A stretch of 64,000 nt of DNA from Bradyrhizobium manausense (GTDB lineage Bacteria; Pseudomonadota; Alphaproteobacteria; Rhizobiales; Xanthobacteraceae): positions 1,240,001 through 1,304,000 of the forward strand of contig NZ_JAFCJI010000001.1 of NCBI RefSeq assembly GCF_018131105.1, read 5' to 3'. A program made the position numbers and the translations under genes. This document shows positions 40,001 to 48,638 of the stretch, piece by piece (the stretch's first letter is position 1; each line of letters starts with the position of its first letter). The notes under the pieces were generated by a model. That model made no database searches. It was not told the DNA's origin and saw only the letters and a program-made list of their open reading frames with translations.

Positions 40001-40875
40001 TGTACACGCCGACCATTCCACCGCCCGACCCGAACACGCGCACGCCGAAATTCAAGCTGCCGAGGCTGTCCTGCGACGCGCATTGCCATATCTTCGGGCC
40101 CGGCTCGAAGTATCCATATGCGTCGGATCGGTCCTACACGCCGCCTGACGCGCCGCTCGAGGACTTCAAGGTGCTGCACGCCAGGCTCGGCGTCGAGCGG
40201 GCGGTCATCGTCAATGCCAGCGTGCACGGTACCGACAACACGGTCGCGCTCGATGCCATCGCGCAGAGCAACGGCGCTTACCGTGCGGTCGCCAATATCG
40301 ACGACACGATCACCGAGCGAGGCCTTCGCGTGCTGCACGAGGGCGGCTTCCGCGGCTGCCGCTTCAATTTCGTCCGCCATCTCGGCGGCGTCCCTGACAA
40401 GAGCGTGTTCAAGCGCGTCATCGCGATGGTGGCGCCGCTGGGCTGGCATATCGATCTGCATTTCGATGCGATCGATTTGCCTGAATATGCCGATATGCTG
40501 GCGAGGCTGCCACTGAACTACACGATCGACCATATGGGGCGGGTGAAGGCCTCCGAGGGGCTTGACCAGCTTCCGTTCAGGATTTTGATCGAGCTGATGC
40601 AGCGCGACGAAAAATGCTGGGTCAAGATCTGTGGTTCGGAGCGGGTGTCCTCAGCGGGCCCGCCGTTCACCGATGCGGTGCCGTTCGCACGCAAGATTGT
40701 CGAGACCGCTCCCGACCGCGTCATCTGGGGCACCGACTGGCCGCATCCCAACGTCAAGGTGATGCCGAATGACGGCGACCTCGTCGATCTGATCCCGCTG
40801 TTCGCGCCGGAGCCGGAACTCCAGCAGAAGATCCTGGTCGACAATCCCGCGCGCCTGTTCGAGTTCGACCGATGA
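39997..40875 (+). CDS. Cytoplasmic amidohydrolase (2-pyrone-4,6-dicarboxylate hydrolase-like)
   Basis: A 292-residue paralogue of the preceding protein without signal peptide. It has SCDAHCHIFGPGSKYPY near the start, HYTIDHMGRVKA-like strand-6 region (TIDHMGRVKASEG) and VIWGTDWPHPNVKVMPNDGD near the end. It is LigI-like and should hydrolyse a lactone such as 2-pyrone-4,6-dicarboxylate in the cytoplasm. It starts inside the stop of the previous gene (4-base overlap) and its own stop overlaps the carrier gene, so it is within a tight operon. Confidence 0.8.
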   Translation: MMYTPTIPPPDPNTRTPKFKLPRLSCDAHCHIFGPGSKYPYASDRSYTPPDAPLEDFKVLHARLGVERAVIVNASVHGTDNTVALDAIAQSNGAYRAVANIDDTITERGLRVLHEGGFRGCRFNFVRHLGGVPDKSVFKRVIAMVAPLGWHIDLHFDAIDLPEYADMLARLPLNYTIDHMGRVKASEGLDQLPFRILIELMQRDEKCWVKICGSERVSSAGPPFTDAVPFARKIVETAPDRVIWGTDWPHPNVKVMPNDGDLVDLIPLFAPEPELQQKILVDNPARLFEFDR

Positions 40876-42173
40876 CCGCGATGGCGATCGACAAGCCGCG
40901 CGGGCGGGCCTGGTGGAAGGAGCTCTGGATTCAGGTGCTCATCGCCATGGCGGCCGGCATCGCCCTTGGGATCGCCAGTCCCGAGGCGGGCGCCAAGATG
41001 CAGCCGCTCGGCGATGCTTTCATCAAGGCGATCCGGATGCTGATCGCGCCGATCATCTTCTGTACTGTCGTCCACGGCATCGCGCACATGGCCGACATGG
41101 CGCGGGTCGGGCGCGTCGCAGTCAAGGCGATCGTCTATTTCGAGATCATGACCACGATCGCGCTGGTCATCGGTCTCGTCGCGGTGAATTTGCTCAAGCC
41201 CGGCGCCGGCATGAACATCGACCCTGCCAGCATCAATGCCAGCGCGGTCGAGCCTTACGTCAAGCAAACCGCCGTGATTGGCTTCGTGCCGTTCCTGATG
41301 AACATCGTGCCGGCGACCTTCGTAGGCGCCTTCGCCGAGGGCAATATCCTCCAGGTCCTGTTCATTTCAGTGCTCTGTGGTTTTGCGCTGGTGCAGCTTG
41401 GTGAGCGCGCCGCACCGCTGATCAATCTGATCGACATCGCCGCCAAGATGGTGTTCGCCGTCGTCGGCTTCGTGATGTGGGCGGCGCCGATCGGCGCGTT
41501 CGGCGCCATTGCCTTTACGGTCGGCAAGTTCGGTGTGGGATCGCTGGCTTCGCTCGGCAAGCTGCTGGGCGGCTTCTATCTGACCTGCGTCATCTTCATC
41601 ATCGTCGCGCTCGGCCCCGTCGCGCGGCTCTGCGGCTTCTCGCTGCTCAAGCTGATCCGCTATATCTGGGAGGAGCTTCTGATCTGCATCGCCACGACAT
41701 CGTCCGAGACGGTGTTGCCGCGAATGTTGACCAAGCTGGAAAATGCCGGTTGCGAGAAGAGCGTGGTCGGGTTGGTGATTCCCACCGGCTATTCCTTCAA
41801 TCTCGACGGCACCTGTCTTTATCTTGCCGCTGCTTCGGTGTTCCTGGCGCAGGCGACCAACACGCCGCTAGGCCTTGCCGAGCAGATCGAGTTGCTGCTG
41901 ATCCTGCTGGTGACCTCCAAGGGCGCAGCGGGCATCGCGGGCGCCGCCTTTGTCGTGCTGGCGGCGACGCTGTCGGCCACCGGCTCCATTCCGGTGACGA
42001 GTGTCGCGCTGGTGCTCGGTATCCATCGCCTGATGTCACAGGGGCTGACGCCAACCAATCTGATCGGGAACGCGGTCGCGACCATCGCGATTGCCAAGTG
42101 GGAAGGCGCGCTCGATGGCGAGCGCTTGAAGCGCGTACTCGACGGCGAGGAGCCTGCGGCCACCGTCGTGTGA
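40872..42173 (+). CDS. DctA-type dicarboxylate:cation symporter
   Basis: A 433-residue member of the DAACS family with about eight transmembrane segments and two re-entrant loops. Diagnostic motifs are TTSSETVLPRM (serine-rich loop), GYSFNLDGTCLYL and SKGAAGIAGAAFVVLAATL. DctA proteins import C4-dicarboxylates with protons or sodium. In this operon it may bring in an aromatic acid or a ring-cleavage product; the Thr-Ser-Ser-Glu loop is close to canonical. The start overlaps the hydrolase stop by 4 bases. Confidence 0.87.
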   Translation: MTAMAIDKPRGRAWWKELWIQVLIAMAAGIALGIASPEAGAKMQPLGDAFIKAIRMLIAPIIFCTVVHGIAHMADMARVGRVAVKAIVYFEIMTTIALVIGLVAVNLLKPGAGMNIDPASINASAVEPYVKQTAVIGFVPFLMNIVPATFVGAFAEGNILQVLFISVLCGFALVQLGERAAPLINLIDIAAKMVFAVVGFVMWAAPIGAFGAIAFTVGKFGVGSLASLGKLLGGFYLTCVIFIIVALGPVARLCGFSLLKLIRYIWEELLICIATTSSETVLPRMLTKLENAGCEKSVVGLVIPTGYSFNLDGTCLYLAAASVFLAQATNTPLGLAEQIELLLILLVTSKGAAGIAGAAFVVLAATLSATGSIPVTSVALVLGIHRLMSQGLTPTNLIGNAVATIAIAKWEGALDGERLKRVLDGEEPAATVV

Positions 42174-42239
42174 TGAAATTGCTGCCGGCATGACGCAGGC
42201 GGCCTATGATGTTGACGAACGAAAGAGGGGAGTTCTCCC

Positions 42240-42953
42240 ATGAAAACAGGTCTGGTGATTACCGCCCATCCCGGTGATTTCGTCTGGCGCGCCGGCGGTG
42301 CCATCGCGCTGCATGCGAAGAAGGGCTATCGCATGAAGATCGTGTGCATGTCCTTTGGTGAACGCGGCGAGAGCCAGTTCGCCTGGAAGGAAAAGGGCGC
42401 GACGCTGGAATCGGTCAAGGCCGGCCGCAAGGACGAGGCGGAGCGGGCAGCAAAGCTGCTCGGCGCCGAGATCGAGTTCTTCGATTGCGGCGACTATCCG
42501 CTCAAGCTGACCGAGACGCATTTCGACCGCATGGTCGACATCTATCGTGAGCTCAATCCGCGCTTCGTGCTGACGCACGCGCTGGAAGACCCCTACAATT
42601 TCGACCATCCGAATGCTGCGCATTTTGCGCAGGAGACCCGTGTGGTCGCGCAGGCGATGGGCCACAAGCCCGGTGCGCAGTACAAATATTCGGCGCCGCC
42701 GGTGTTTCTGTTCGAACCGCACCAGCCTGAGCAGTGCAATTACAAGCCCGACCTGCTCCTCAAGATCGACGAGGTCTGGAAGGAGAAGTACGAGGCTTTC
42801 CAGATTCTCGCCGCGCAAAAGCATCTCTGGGGCTATTACGAGCGCGTCGCGCTCAACCGCGGCATCCAGGGTAGCCGCAACACCGGCGTTCCCATGACCT
42901 ATGGCGAGGCCTATCAGCGCCTGTTCCCGACTGTTGCGGAGGAACTGGCATGA
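42240..42953 (+). CDS. PIG-L family hydrolase, GalB-like (4-oxalomesaconate hydratase candidate)
   Basis: A 237-residue PIG-L/LmbE fold protein: [14 protein letters not shown] is the metal motif (canonical AHPDDE altered to AHPGDF), and the later [19 protein letters not shown] supplies the His ligands. The same altered motif is known from GalB, the PIG-L-type 4-oxalomesaconate hydratase of gallate degradation; a simple deacetylase is less likely given the aldolase next to it. GGGGAG lies 6 bases before the ATG. The stop overlaps the aldolase start by 4 bases. Confidence 0.75.
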   Translation: MKTGLVITAHPGDFVWRAGGAIALHAKKGYRMKIVCMSFGERGESQFAWKEKGATLESVKAGRKDEAERAAKLLGAEIEFFDCGDYPLKLTETHFDRMVDIYRELNPRFVLTHALEDPYNFDHPNAAHFAQETRVVAQAMGHKPGAQYKYSAPPVFLFEPHQPEQCNYKPDLLLKIDEVWKEKYEAFQILAAQKHLWGYYERVALNRGIQGSRNTGVPMTYGEAYQRLFPTVAEELA

Positions 42954-43633
42954 AGCCGGTCGTCGTTCGTAACGTCAAGCGGGCCGATCCCGCCGGGATG
43001 GCTGACTACGGTGTCTCGACCGTGCACGAGGCCTATGGCCGGCTTGGCCTGATGAAGCCATATTTGCGGCCGGTCTGGGCGGGCGCGTCGATCGCCGGTC
43101 CCGCCGTCACCGTGCTGGCCCAGCCCGGCGACAACTGGATGATCCACGTCGCCGTCGAGCAGTGCAGGTCGGGCGACATTCTGGTCGTCGGCTGCACCAC
43201 CGACAACACCGATGGCATGTTCGGCGAGCTGCTGGCGACCTCGCTGAGGGCGCGCGGCGTGCAGGGGTTGATCATCGACGCCGGCTGCCGGGACGTCAAA
43301 GCGCTGCACGAGATGAATTTCCCGGTGTGGTCGCGCGCGGTTTCGGCCAAGGGTACGGTCAAGGCCACGCTCGGCTCGGTCAACGTCCCCGTGGTCTGTG
43401 CCGGCGTCAATGTCGATCCCGGTGACATCATCGTCGCCGATGACGACGGCGTCGTCGTGGTGCCGAAGCGCCATGCGGCCGAAGTGGCCGAGAGGGCGAA
43501 GAAGCGCAATGCCGACGAGGGCGGCAAGCGCTCGCGTCTTGCTTCGGGCGAGCTTGGTCTCGACATGTACAACATGCGCGAAGCACTGGCGAAGGCCGGG
43601 CTCGTCTATGTCGACAATCCCGAGGATGTCTGA
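42950..43633 (+). CDS. RraA-like aldolase (4-carboxy-4-hydroxy-2-oxoadipate aldolase candidate)
   Basis: A 227-residue RraA/HMG-aldolase family protein. It has [20 protein letters not shown], the substrate loop [25 protein letters not shown] (Arg-Asp in GCRD) and [13 protein letters not shown] near the end, all as in LigK/GalC/ProA aldolases. These split 4-carboxy-4-hydroxy-2-oxoadipate into pyruvate and oxaloacetate, the last step of protocatechuate 4,5-cleavage. With the GalB-like and LigI-like proteins upstream, this assignment is well supported by context. Confidence 0.83.
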   Translation: MKPVVVRNVKRADPAGMADYGVSTVHEAYGRLGLMKPYLRPVWAGASIAGPAVTVLAQPGDNWMIHVAVEQCRSGDILVVGCTTDNTDGMFGELLATSLRARGVQGLIIDAGCRDVKALHEMNFPVWSRAVSAKGTVKATLGSVNVPVVCAGVNVDPGDIIVADDDGVVVVPKRHAAEVAERAKKRNADEGGKRSRLASGELGLDMYNMREALAKAGLVYVDNPEDV

Positions 43634-43652
43634 AGAGTATCGGAGCGGGCGG

Positions 43653-44522
43653 ATGGATCGTCTCAAGCTGAACGCCGTGCTCGGCAGTCACCCTCACGTC
43701 AAGGCGGTGAAGAGCGGTGGGCTCCGCTCCGACCTGTTCGATCTCGACTTCATCGAATACACGCCGACCAATGCGGCATTCAAGCCGATGGTGCGGGAGC
43801 AGGCGTTCGACGTCTGCGAGATGGCGATTGTCACCTATCTGATGGCGAAGGCGCACGGCAAGCCGCTGGTGCTGCTGCCCGCGAGCATGATGGGCCGTTT
43901 CCAGCACTCCTATGCGCTCTACAATCCCGCGCGGGGAGTGCTCGGACCGTCCGACCTCGAAGGCAAGCGTGTCGGCATCCGCTCGTTCACGACGACCACG
44001 GGCGCCTGGATCAGGGGCATTCTTGCCAACGACTATGGCGTCAATCTCGACAAGATAAAATGGGTGACGTTCGAGGATCCGCACGTCGCCGAATATATCG
44101 ACACCACCGAGCGCGCATCGAAGGACAAGAAGATCTTGCAGATGCTGCTCGACGGCGAGCTCGACGCTGTCCTTGGCGAGACCTCCGATAATCCCAGGCT
44201 GAAGCCGCTCTTCCCTGATCCCGCGGCGGAGGCTGCCAAATGGTACGCTCGCCGCGGTGTCGTGCCGGTGAACCATCTCGTGGTCGTGACCGAGCAACTC
44301 GCGAAATCGCGCCCCGATGTGGTCGCAGGCCTTTATGATCTGCTCAAGCGGAACAAGGAACAGGCGGGGCCTGCGGCCAATCCCGACTTCATTCCGTTCG
44401 GAATCGAGGCGAATAGGAAGCCGTTGGAGCTGATCGTCGACTATGCGTTCCAGCAGGCGCTGATCCCGCGGCGCTACGTGGTCGAGGAGCTTTTCGATGC
44501 GACGACACGAGGATTGAACTGA
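43653..44522 (+). CDS. 4,5-dihydroxyphthalate decarboxylase-like protein
   Basis: A 289-residue protein with the periplasmic-binding-protein fold but no signal peptide. It resembles 4,5-dihydroxyphthalate decarboxylases of phthalate degradation: FDVCEMAIVTYLMAKAHGKPLVLLP, then LEGKRVGIRSFTTTTGAWIRGIL and VNHLVVVTEQL. A decarboxylase of an aromatic dicarboxylate would fit upstream of ring cleavage by the VOC dioxygenase. I use the ATG at 43653 with GGAG upstream; another ATG at 43626 overlaps the aldolase stop. Confidence 0.75.
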   Translation: MDRLKLNAVLGSHPHVKAVKSGGLRSDLFDLDFIEYTPTNAAFKPMVREQAFDVCEMAIVTYLMAKAHGKPLVLLPASMMGRFQHSYALYNPARGVLGPSDLEGKRVGIRSFTTTTGAWIRGILANDYGVNLDKIKWVTFEDPHVAEYIDTTERASKDKKILQMLLDGELDAVLGETSDNPRLKPLFPDPAAEAAKWYARRGVVPVNHLVVVTEQLAKSRPDVVAGLYDLLKRNKEQAGPAANPDFIPFGIEANRKPLELIVDYAFQQALIPRRYVVEELFDATTRGLN

Positions 44523-45436
44523 TGTCAGATCCGAAGCACTGGCAGATCGGGCTGGTCGGCTATGGTGAAGTCGGCCGGATCCTGGCCGAGGATCTACGTC
44601 AGCAGGATATCAAAGTCGCGGCCTACGACATCAAGCTCGAGGGCGAGCAGGGCGCTGCATTGAGGGAGCACGCCGCGAAGTTCGGCGTGACGCTTGCAAC
44701 CTCACATGCCGAGCTGACTGCGAAATCCGATTTCATCATCTCGGCAGTGACGGCGAGCCAGGCTGTCCCGGTCGCAAAGGCCTGTGCTGCGGCGATCAAC
44801 CAAGGCACGTGGTTTCTCGACTTCAACTCGGCCTCTCCAGGCGCCAAGCAGCGCGCGGCGGCCCTGATCGACGGCGCCGCGGGACGCTACGTCGAGGGCG
44901 CGGTGATGACCTCGGTGCCGCCTTATCGGATCAAGGTGCCGCTGCTGCTCGGCGGTCCCGGCGCGAAGGAGCTGGAGCCGCTGCTGAATGCGATCGGTTT
45001 TGCGGCGAAGGTCGCGAGCGACAAGCTCGGCGTGTCCTCGGCCGTAAAAATGTGCCGCAGCATCATGATCAAGGGCCTCGAGGCCATGGTCATCGAGAGT
45101 TTTACCACCGCACGCGCCTATGGCGTCGAGGATGCAGTGCTGGCCTCGCTGACGGAAACCTTTCCGGCGATCAATTGGGAGAAGCAGGGTGCCTATTTCT
45201 TCCAGCGCGTGATCGAGCACGGCCGCCGTCGTGCCGAAGAGGTGCGTGAAGTCGCCGAAACGGTGCGCGAGGCCGGGCTGACGCCATGGTCGGCGCAGGG
45301 CACGGCCGAGCGTCAGGCCTGGGTGGCCGATCTCGCCGACGAAGGCTTGTTTGGCACGAAAGGCACAAAGGAATTCGCCCGCAGCGCCGATTGGCGCACG
45401 GAGGCGGACCGGATTCTGGCGAAAATCAAACGCTGA
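44522..45436 (+). CDS. NAD(P)-dependent dehydrogenase, 6-phosphogluconate/3-hydroxyisobutyrate type with DUF1932
   Basis: A 304-residue beta-hydroxyacid dehydrogenase-like protein. Residues 8-20 are a Rossmann GLVGYGEVGRILA motif, the middle contains WFLDFNSASPGAKQ and GAVMTSVPPY, and the catalytic Lys region is SAVKMCRSIMIKGLEAMVIE; the C-terminal part is DUF1932-like. It could oxidise a semialdehyde or hydroxy acid in the pathway (a LigC-like role is possible but LigC is of another family). The start codon overlaps the previous stop by one base (TGATG). It is the last gene of the operon. Confidence 0.8.
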   Translation: MSDPKHWQIGLVGYGEVGRILAEDLRQQDIKVAAYDIKLEGEQGAALREHAAKFGVTLATSHAELTAKSDFIISAVTASQAVPVAKACAAAINQGTWFLDFNSASPGAKQRAAALIDGAAGRYVEGAVMTSVPPYRIKVPLLLGGPGAKELEPLLNAIGFAAKVASDKLGVSSAVKMCRSIMIKGLEAMVIESFTTARAYGVEDAVLASLTETFPAINWEKQGAYFFQRVIEHGRRRAEEVREVAETVREAGLTPWSAQGTAERQAWVADLADEGLFGTKGTKEFARSADWRTEADRILAKIKR

Positions 45437-45439
45437 AGG

Positions 45440-45763
45440 TCAGCTCGGAACCCTGTCGTCGTCGCGACAGCCGGAGACTTCGTCGCGGGCGGCCTCGATC
45501 AAATCAATCAGGCTCTTGGCCTCGCGGACGACGTCCTTGGTGCGCTCGGTCCTGAACTCGGTCAGGATCATGCGGATGCACTTGTCCGCCGTATCGAGCG
45601 TCCACAGCGCGCGGGCCATGTCGTCCTGCGTGTGGATCGCCGAGATATCGAGGCCCGACAACACTTCGCCGATGCCGTTCAATCGCTTGACGGCGGTCTC
45701 GGCCGGCGTGCTGGCCCGGATGGATTGGTAATCAATGCTGCTGAAGGCGCTGAACATATCCAT
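45440..45763 (-). CDS. Hypothetical helical protein (107 aa)
   Basis: A 107-residue, mostly helical protein starting MDMFSAFSSIDYQSIRAS and ending GCRDDDRVPS. GGGGAAG lies 4 bases before the ATG. It is convergent with the catabolic operon, ending 3 bases after that operon's last stop. I recognise no family; the charged helices around DTADKCIRMILTEFRTER are its only features. Confidence 0.5.
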   Translation of the reverse strand: MDMFSAFSSIDYQSIRASTPAETAVKRLNGIGEVLSGLDISAIHTQDDMARALWTLDTADKCIRMILTEFRTERTKDVVREAKSLIDLIEAARDEVSGCRDDDRVPS

Positions 45764-45913
45764 GACTTCCCCAGAGAACGCAGATGGTCAGTGCGCCTGG
45801 GCCAGTATGTTCAGAGTGGTCGACCTCGCAACGCGTGGTGCTACGGTCCGGGATTTTACCGGGTCCGGATTTATGTGGAATTTGGCGGCAAATCGGGCCC
45901 GAAATGCCGATGA

Positions 45914-47119
45914 TCAGCGACGCTTCCCGACCATCTTACCGTCGAGTGCGACGAGCATACCTGCCTTGTACACAGCGCGGCCCTGCGGCACCGCGACCAC
46001 GGCCTCGGGGACATGTTCCGCGTTCAACGTCAGGAAGTCGGCTTTGGCCCCGACAGATAGGCCGTAGCCTTCGAGCCGCAGCGCCTTGGCGCCTGCTGCG
46101 GTGACCACATCGAAGGCGACCCGCAATTCCTCATCGATGTTGAAGCCAGAACGATAGCCGAGTGTCGTTGCCCGGCGCAGCATGTCGCCATCGCCATAGG
46201 GCCACCAGGAATCGCGGATGTTGTCGTTGCCGCTGAACACGGTGACGCCGGCGTTGCGCAAGGGCAGGATCGGCGGGAAGGCCCGGGCGCCCGGCGCATT
46301 CGTCATGATCGCGACGCCGGCGCGAGCCAGGATGTCTGCGACGCCCTTGAGCTGATCCGCTGTGATATCGCCAAGTCCATAAGCGTGGCTGATGGCGACA
46401 TGGCCTTCCATGCCGAGCGCGCGCGTGCGCGCAGCGATCTGCTCGATCTCGAATGCGCCCAGCGTGCCCATGTCGTGGAGGTGGATGTCGACACCGATGC
46501 CGTGCTTGCTGGCCACCCCAAACACGACGTCGAGATGCTTCTCGACATCGCGATCAAAACTGGCGGGATCGAGCCCGCCGACGAGGTTCGCGCCGAGACC
46601 GATGGCCTCATCAAGCAATTGCGGCGTCCCCGGGCTCCTCAAAATGCCGCTCTGGGGAAAGGCGACGAGCTGGATGTCGATCAGGTCACGATATTCCTCG
46701 CGCACGCGCAAGATCGTCTCCAGCGACTTCAGGCCGACCGAGCCATCAACCATGACATGGCTGCGCATTTGGGTGGCGCCGTGTCCGATGCAAAGATCGA
46801 GCTGGTTGCGCGCCCGCACGTCCATGGGCGCCGCTTCAGCCATGTTCTGGGCCTGGAAGGCCACACGTTCGTGCACGTCGAAACCATTGGTGCACGGCTT
46901 GTGCGGGCGCCACGCGTCGCCATAGAAGCTGGTATCGAGATGGATGTGGCCTTCGACGAAGCCGGGAACGACCAGGGCATTGCCTAGGTCAACGGTGTCG
47001 GTGCCGCCCGCGGGGGCGTCGGCCGGCAGGAGCGCCGCGATGCGCCCGTCCTTGACCGCAATGTGATGCCGCGCCCCGCTGTCGAAGCGCGCGTTCAGGA
47101 AGATCTTGTCGAAGGCCAT
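45914..47119 (-). CDS. Amidohydrolase, cytosine deaminase-like, copy 1
   Basis: A 401-residue metal-dependent amidohydrolase. Metal ligands are visible in VEGHIHLD (HxH), DIHLHDMG (His), ISHAYG (His) and FSGNDNIRD (Asp). The overall order resembles cytosine deaminase/AtzC-type deaminases. Substrate is probably an N-heterocycle such as cytosine or a related amide; this cannot be fixed from the sequence. It is paired with a paralogue at 47168, transcribed in the same direction 48 bases upstream. Confidence 0.83.
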   Translation of the reverse strand: MAFDKIFLNARFDSGARHHIAVKDGRIAALLPADAPAGGTDTVDLGNALVVPGFVEGHIHLDTSFYGDAWRPHKPCTNGFDVHERVAFQAQNMAEAAPMDVRARNQLDLCIGHGATQMRSHVMVDGSVGLKSLETILRVREEYRDLIDIQLVAFPQSGILRSPGTPQLLDEAIGLGANLVGGLDPASFDRDVEKHLDVVFGVASKHGIGVDIHLHDMGTLGAFEIEQIAARTRALGMEGHVAISHAYGLGDITADQLKGVADILARAGVAIMTNAPGARAFPPILPLRNAGVTVFSGNDNIRDSWWPYGDGDMLRRATTLGYRSGFNIDEELRVAFDVVTAAGAKALRLEGYGLSVGAKADFLTLNAEHVPEAVVAVPQGRAVYKAGMLVALDGKMVGKRR

Positions 47120-47167
47120 CCGGTAGCTCCCGTTGGGTCGATGTGTGGCGCGTGTTGCGCGCGCCGA

Positions 47168-48409
47168 TCAGTTTCGCGGGTGAAACAGCTTGGCCGGCGC
47201 CCGCTCAATGGTCTGCCGCCCACTCTTGAACCCCATCAGGATATCCGGCAGTTCGGCGATCGCGAAGCGGCTATCTTGTGTGTCGAGCACGACGAGATCG
47301 GCGGGCTTGCCGACCGCGATGCCGTAATCCCTGAGGTTCATCAGCCGCGCCGGCAGCTCGGTGACGAGATCGAGGCAGGTATCGAAATCGCCGACGGCGG
47401 CGTGCGCGACATTGGCGTATAAGTTCGCCATCCGCAGCAGCGAGGCATCGCCGAACGGGGTGAAGGGATTGAGCACGTTGTTGGTCGCGACCGAGCACAC
47501 GATGCCGTCGCTCGCGAGCTTGTGCGCGAGCGTCAGTCCGCGCGGCGCGTTGTGGGTGGCGTCGCGTCCCATCAAATAGAGATCGGTTGCCGGCAGCACG
47601 GTGACGGCGACACCGGCCTTCGCCAGTTGCGCGGTGGCCGCCTTGAGCCGTTCCGGCGGCAGGGCCGAGAGTTTTGTGGCATGACCGATCGCGACGCGGC
47701 CGCCGTAGTCGCGCCGCTCGGTCTGCCGGCAGACCTCATCGAGATGAGACCAGGACGGATCGAGATCGAAGTCGAGATGAAGGTCGACGTCGAGGTCGAA
47801 CTGCTGGGCGAGATCGAAGATGCGTGCGAGATGCGCATTCGGGTCGGGGTCGGTATACGGGCAGCCCCCGATCGCATGGGCGCCGTCGCGCAAGGCTTGA
47901 ACCAGCAGTTCGTCAGCGCCGGGATCGTTGGTCAGGCCTTCCTGTGGGAAGACGCAAAGTCCGAGGTCGATCGCCCAGGCGTAATCGCGCTTGAGCGCCT
48001 TGACCGCCTCGAAGCTGCGCAGGCCGATGCGCGGGTCGATCTCGACATGGGTGCGCATATGTGTGGTTCCGTGCACGATGGCGCGTTCGAGCACCTTGGC
48101 GCCGCGTGCATAGACGTCGTCCGTGCTGAAATCCCGCTTCATCGCCGAAACGGCACGGATGGCATCGCCCAGCGTGCCTCGGATGTGCCCGCAGCGCTCG
48201 AGCAAGCAGGCCTTGTCGAGATGGATGTGAGTGTCGACGAAGCCGGGCAAGGCTAGTCGTCCTCCCACATCGACCTCGATGCCTTCGCAAGCGAGCCTGG
48301 GTTCGATTGCGGCGATGCGTCCGTTCGTCACGCCGATATCGACGAGCGTCGGGGATGATCGCAATCGGGCGTTGCGGAAGATCAGGTCGAAGGCTGGCTG
48401 GACGGTCAT
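47168..48409 (-). CDS. Amidohydrolase, cytosine deaminase-like, copy 2
   Basis: A 413-residue relative of the preceding gene's product. It has FVDTHIHLDKACLLERCG (HxH), DVDLHLDFD, AIGHATKLS and VATNNVLNPFTPFGD, which replaces the usual SGNDN block, so the metal Asp may be altered. Cytosine-deaminase or N-isopropylammelide-hydrolase-like activity is likely for the family. I chose the ATG at 48409, since a longer frame has no homologous character. It is divergent from the binding protein at 48639, which may import the substrate. Confidence 0.8.
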   Translation of the reverse strand: MTVQPAFDLIFRNARLRSSPTLVDIGVTNGRIAAIEPRLACEGIEVDVGGRLALPGFVDTHIHLDKACLLERCGHIRGTLGDAIRAVSAMKRDFSTDDVYARGAKVLERAIVHGTTHMRTHVEIDPRIGLRSFEAVKALKRDYAWAIDLGLCVFPQEGLTNDPGADELLVQALRDGAHAIGGCPYTDPDPNAHLARIFDLAQQFDLDVDLHLDFDLDPSWSHLDEVCRQTERRDYGGRVAIGHATKLSALPPERLKAATAQLAKAGVAVTVLPATDLYLMGRDATHNAPRGLTLAHKLASDGIVCSVATNNVLNPFTPFGDASLLRMANLYANVAHAAVGDFDTCLDLVTELPARLMNLRDYGIAVGKPADLVVLDTQDSRFAIAELPDILMGFKSGRQTIERAPAKLFHPRN

Positions 48410-48638
48410 GGCGGGAATCTTGAGATGTCGACTTATAGCAGTCGGCGAGGTTACAGGCGTGCGGCAATGTAGCGGAGATCTGATCAAAATATATGCGTCC
48501 TCCGGGATATCGAGGTACGTATCGAAAGCCGCGATAGCTGATAGACGCAGGCTGGTCTGGTGGCTGGCGACCGCCTGGGCTATCACCCCATCGATTGCGC
48601 CCCGCAATGGAGGCCAACCCGCTTTCAGGAGCTCCCCG

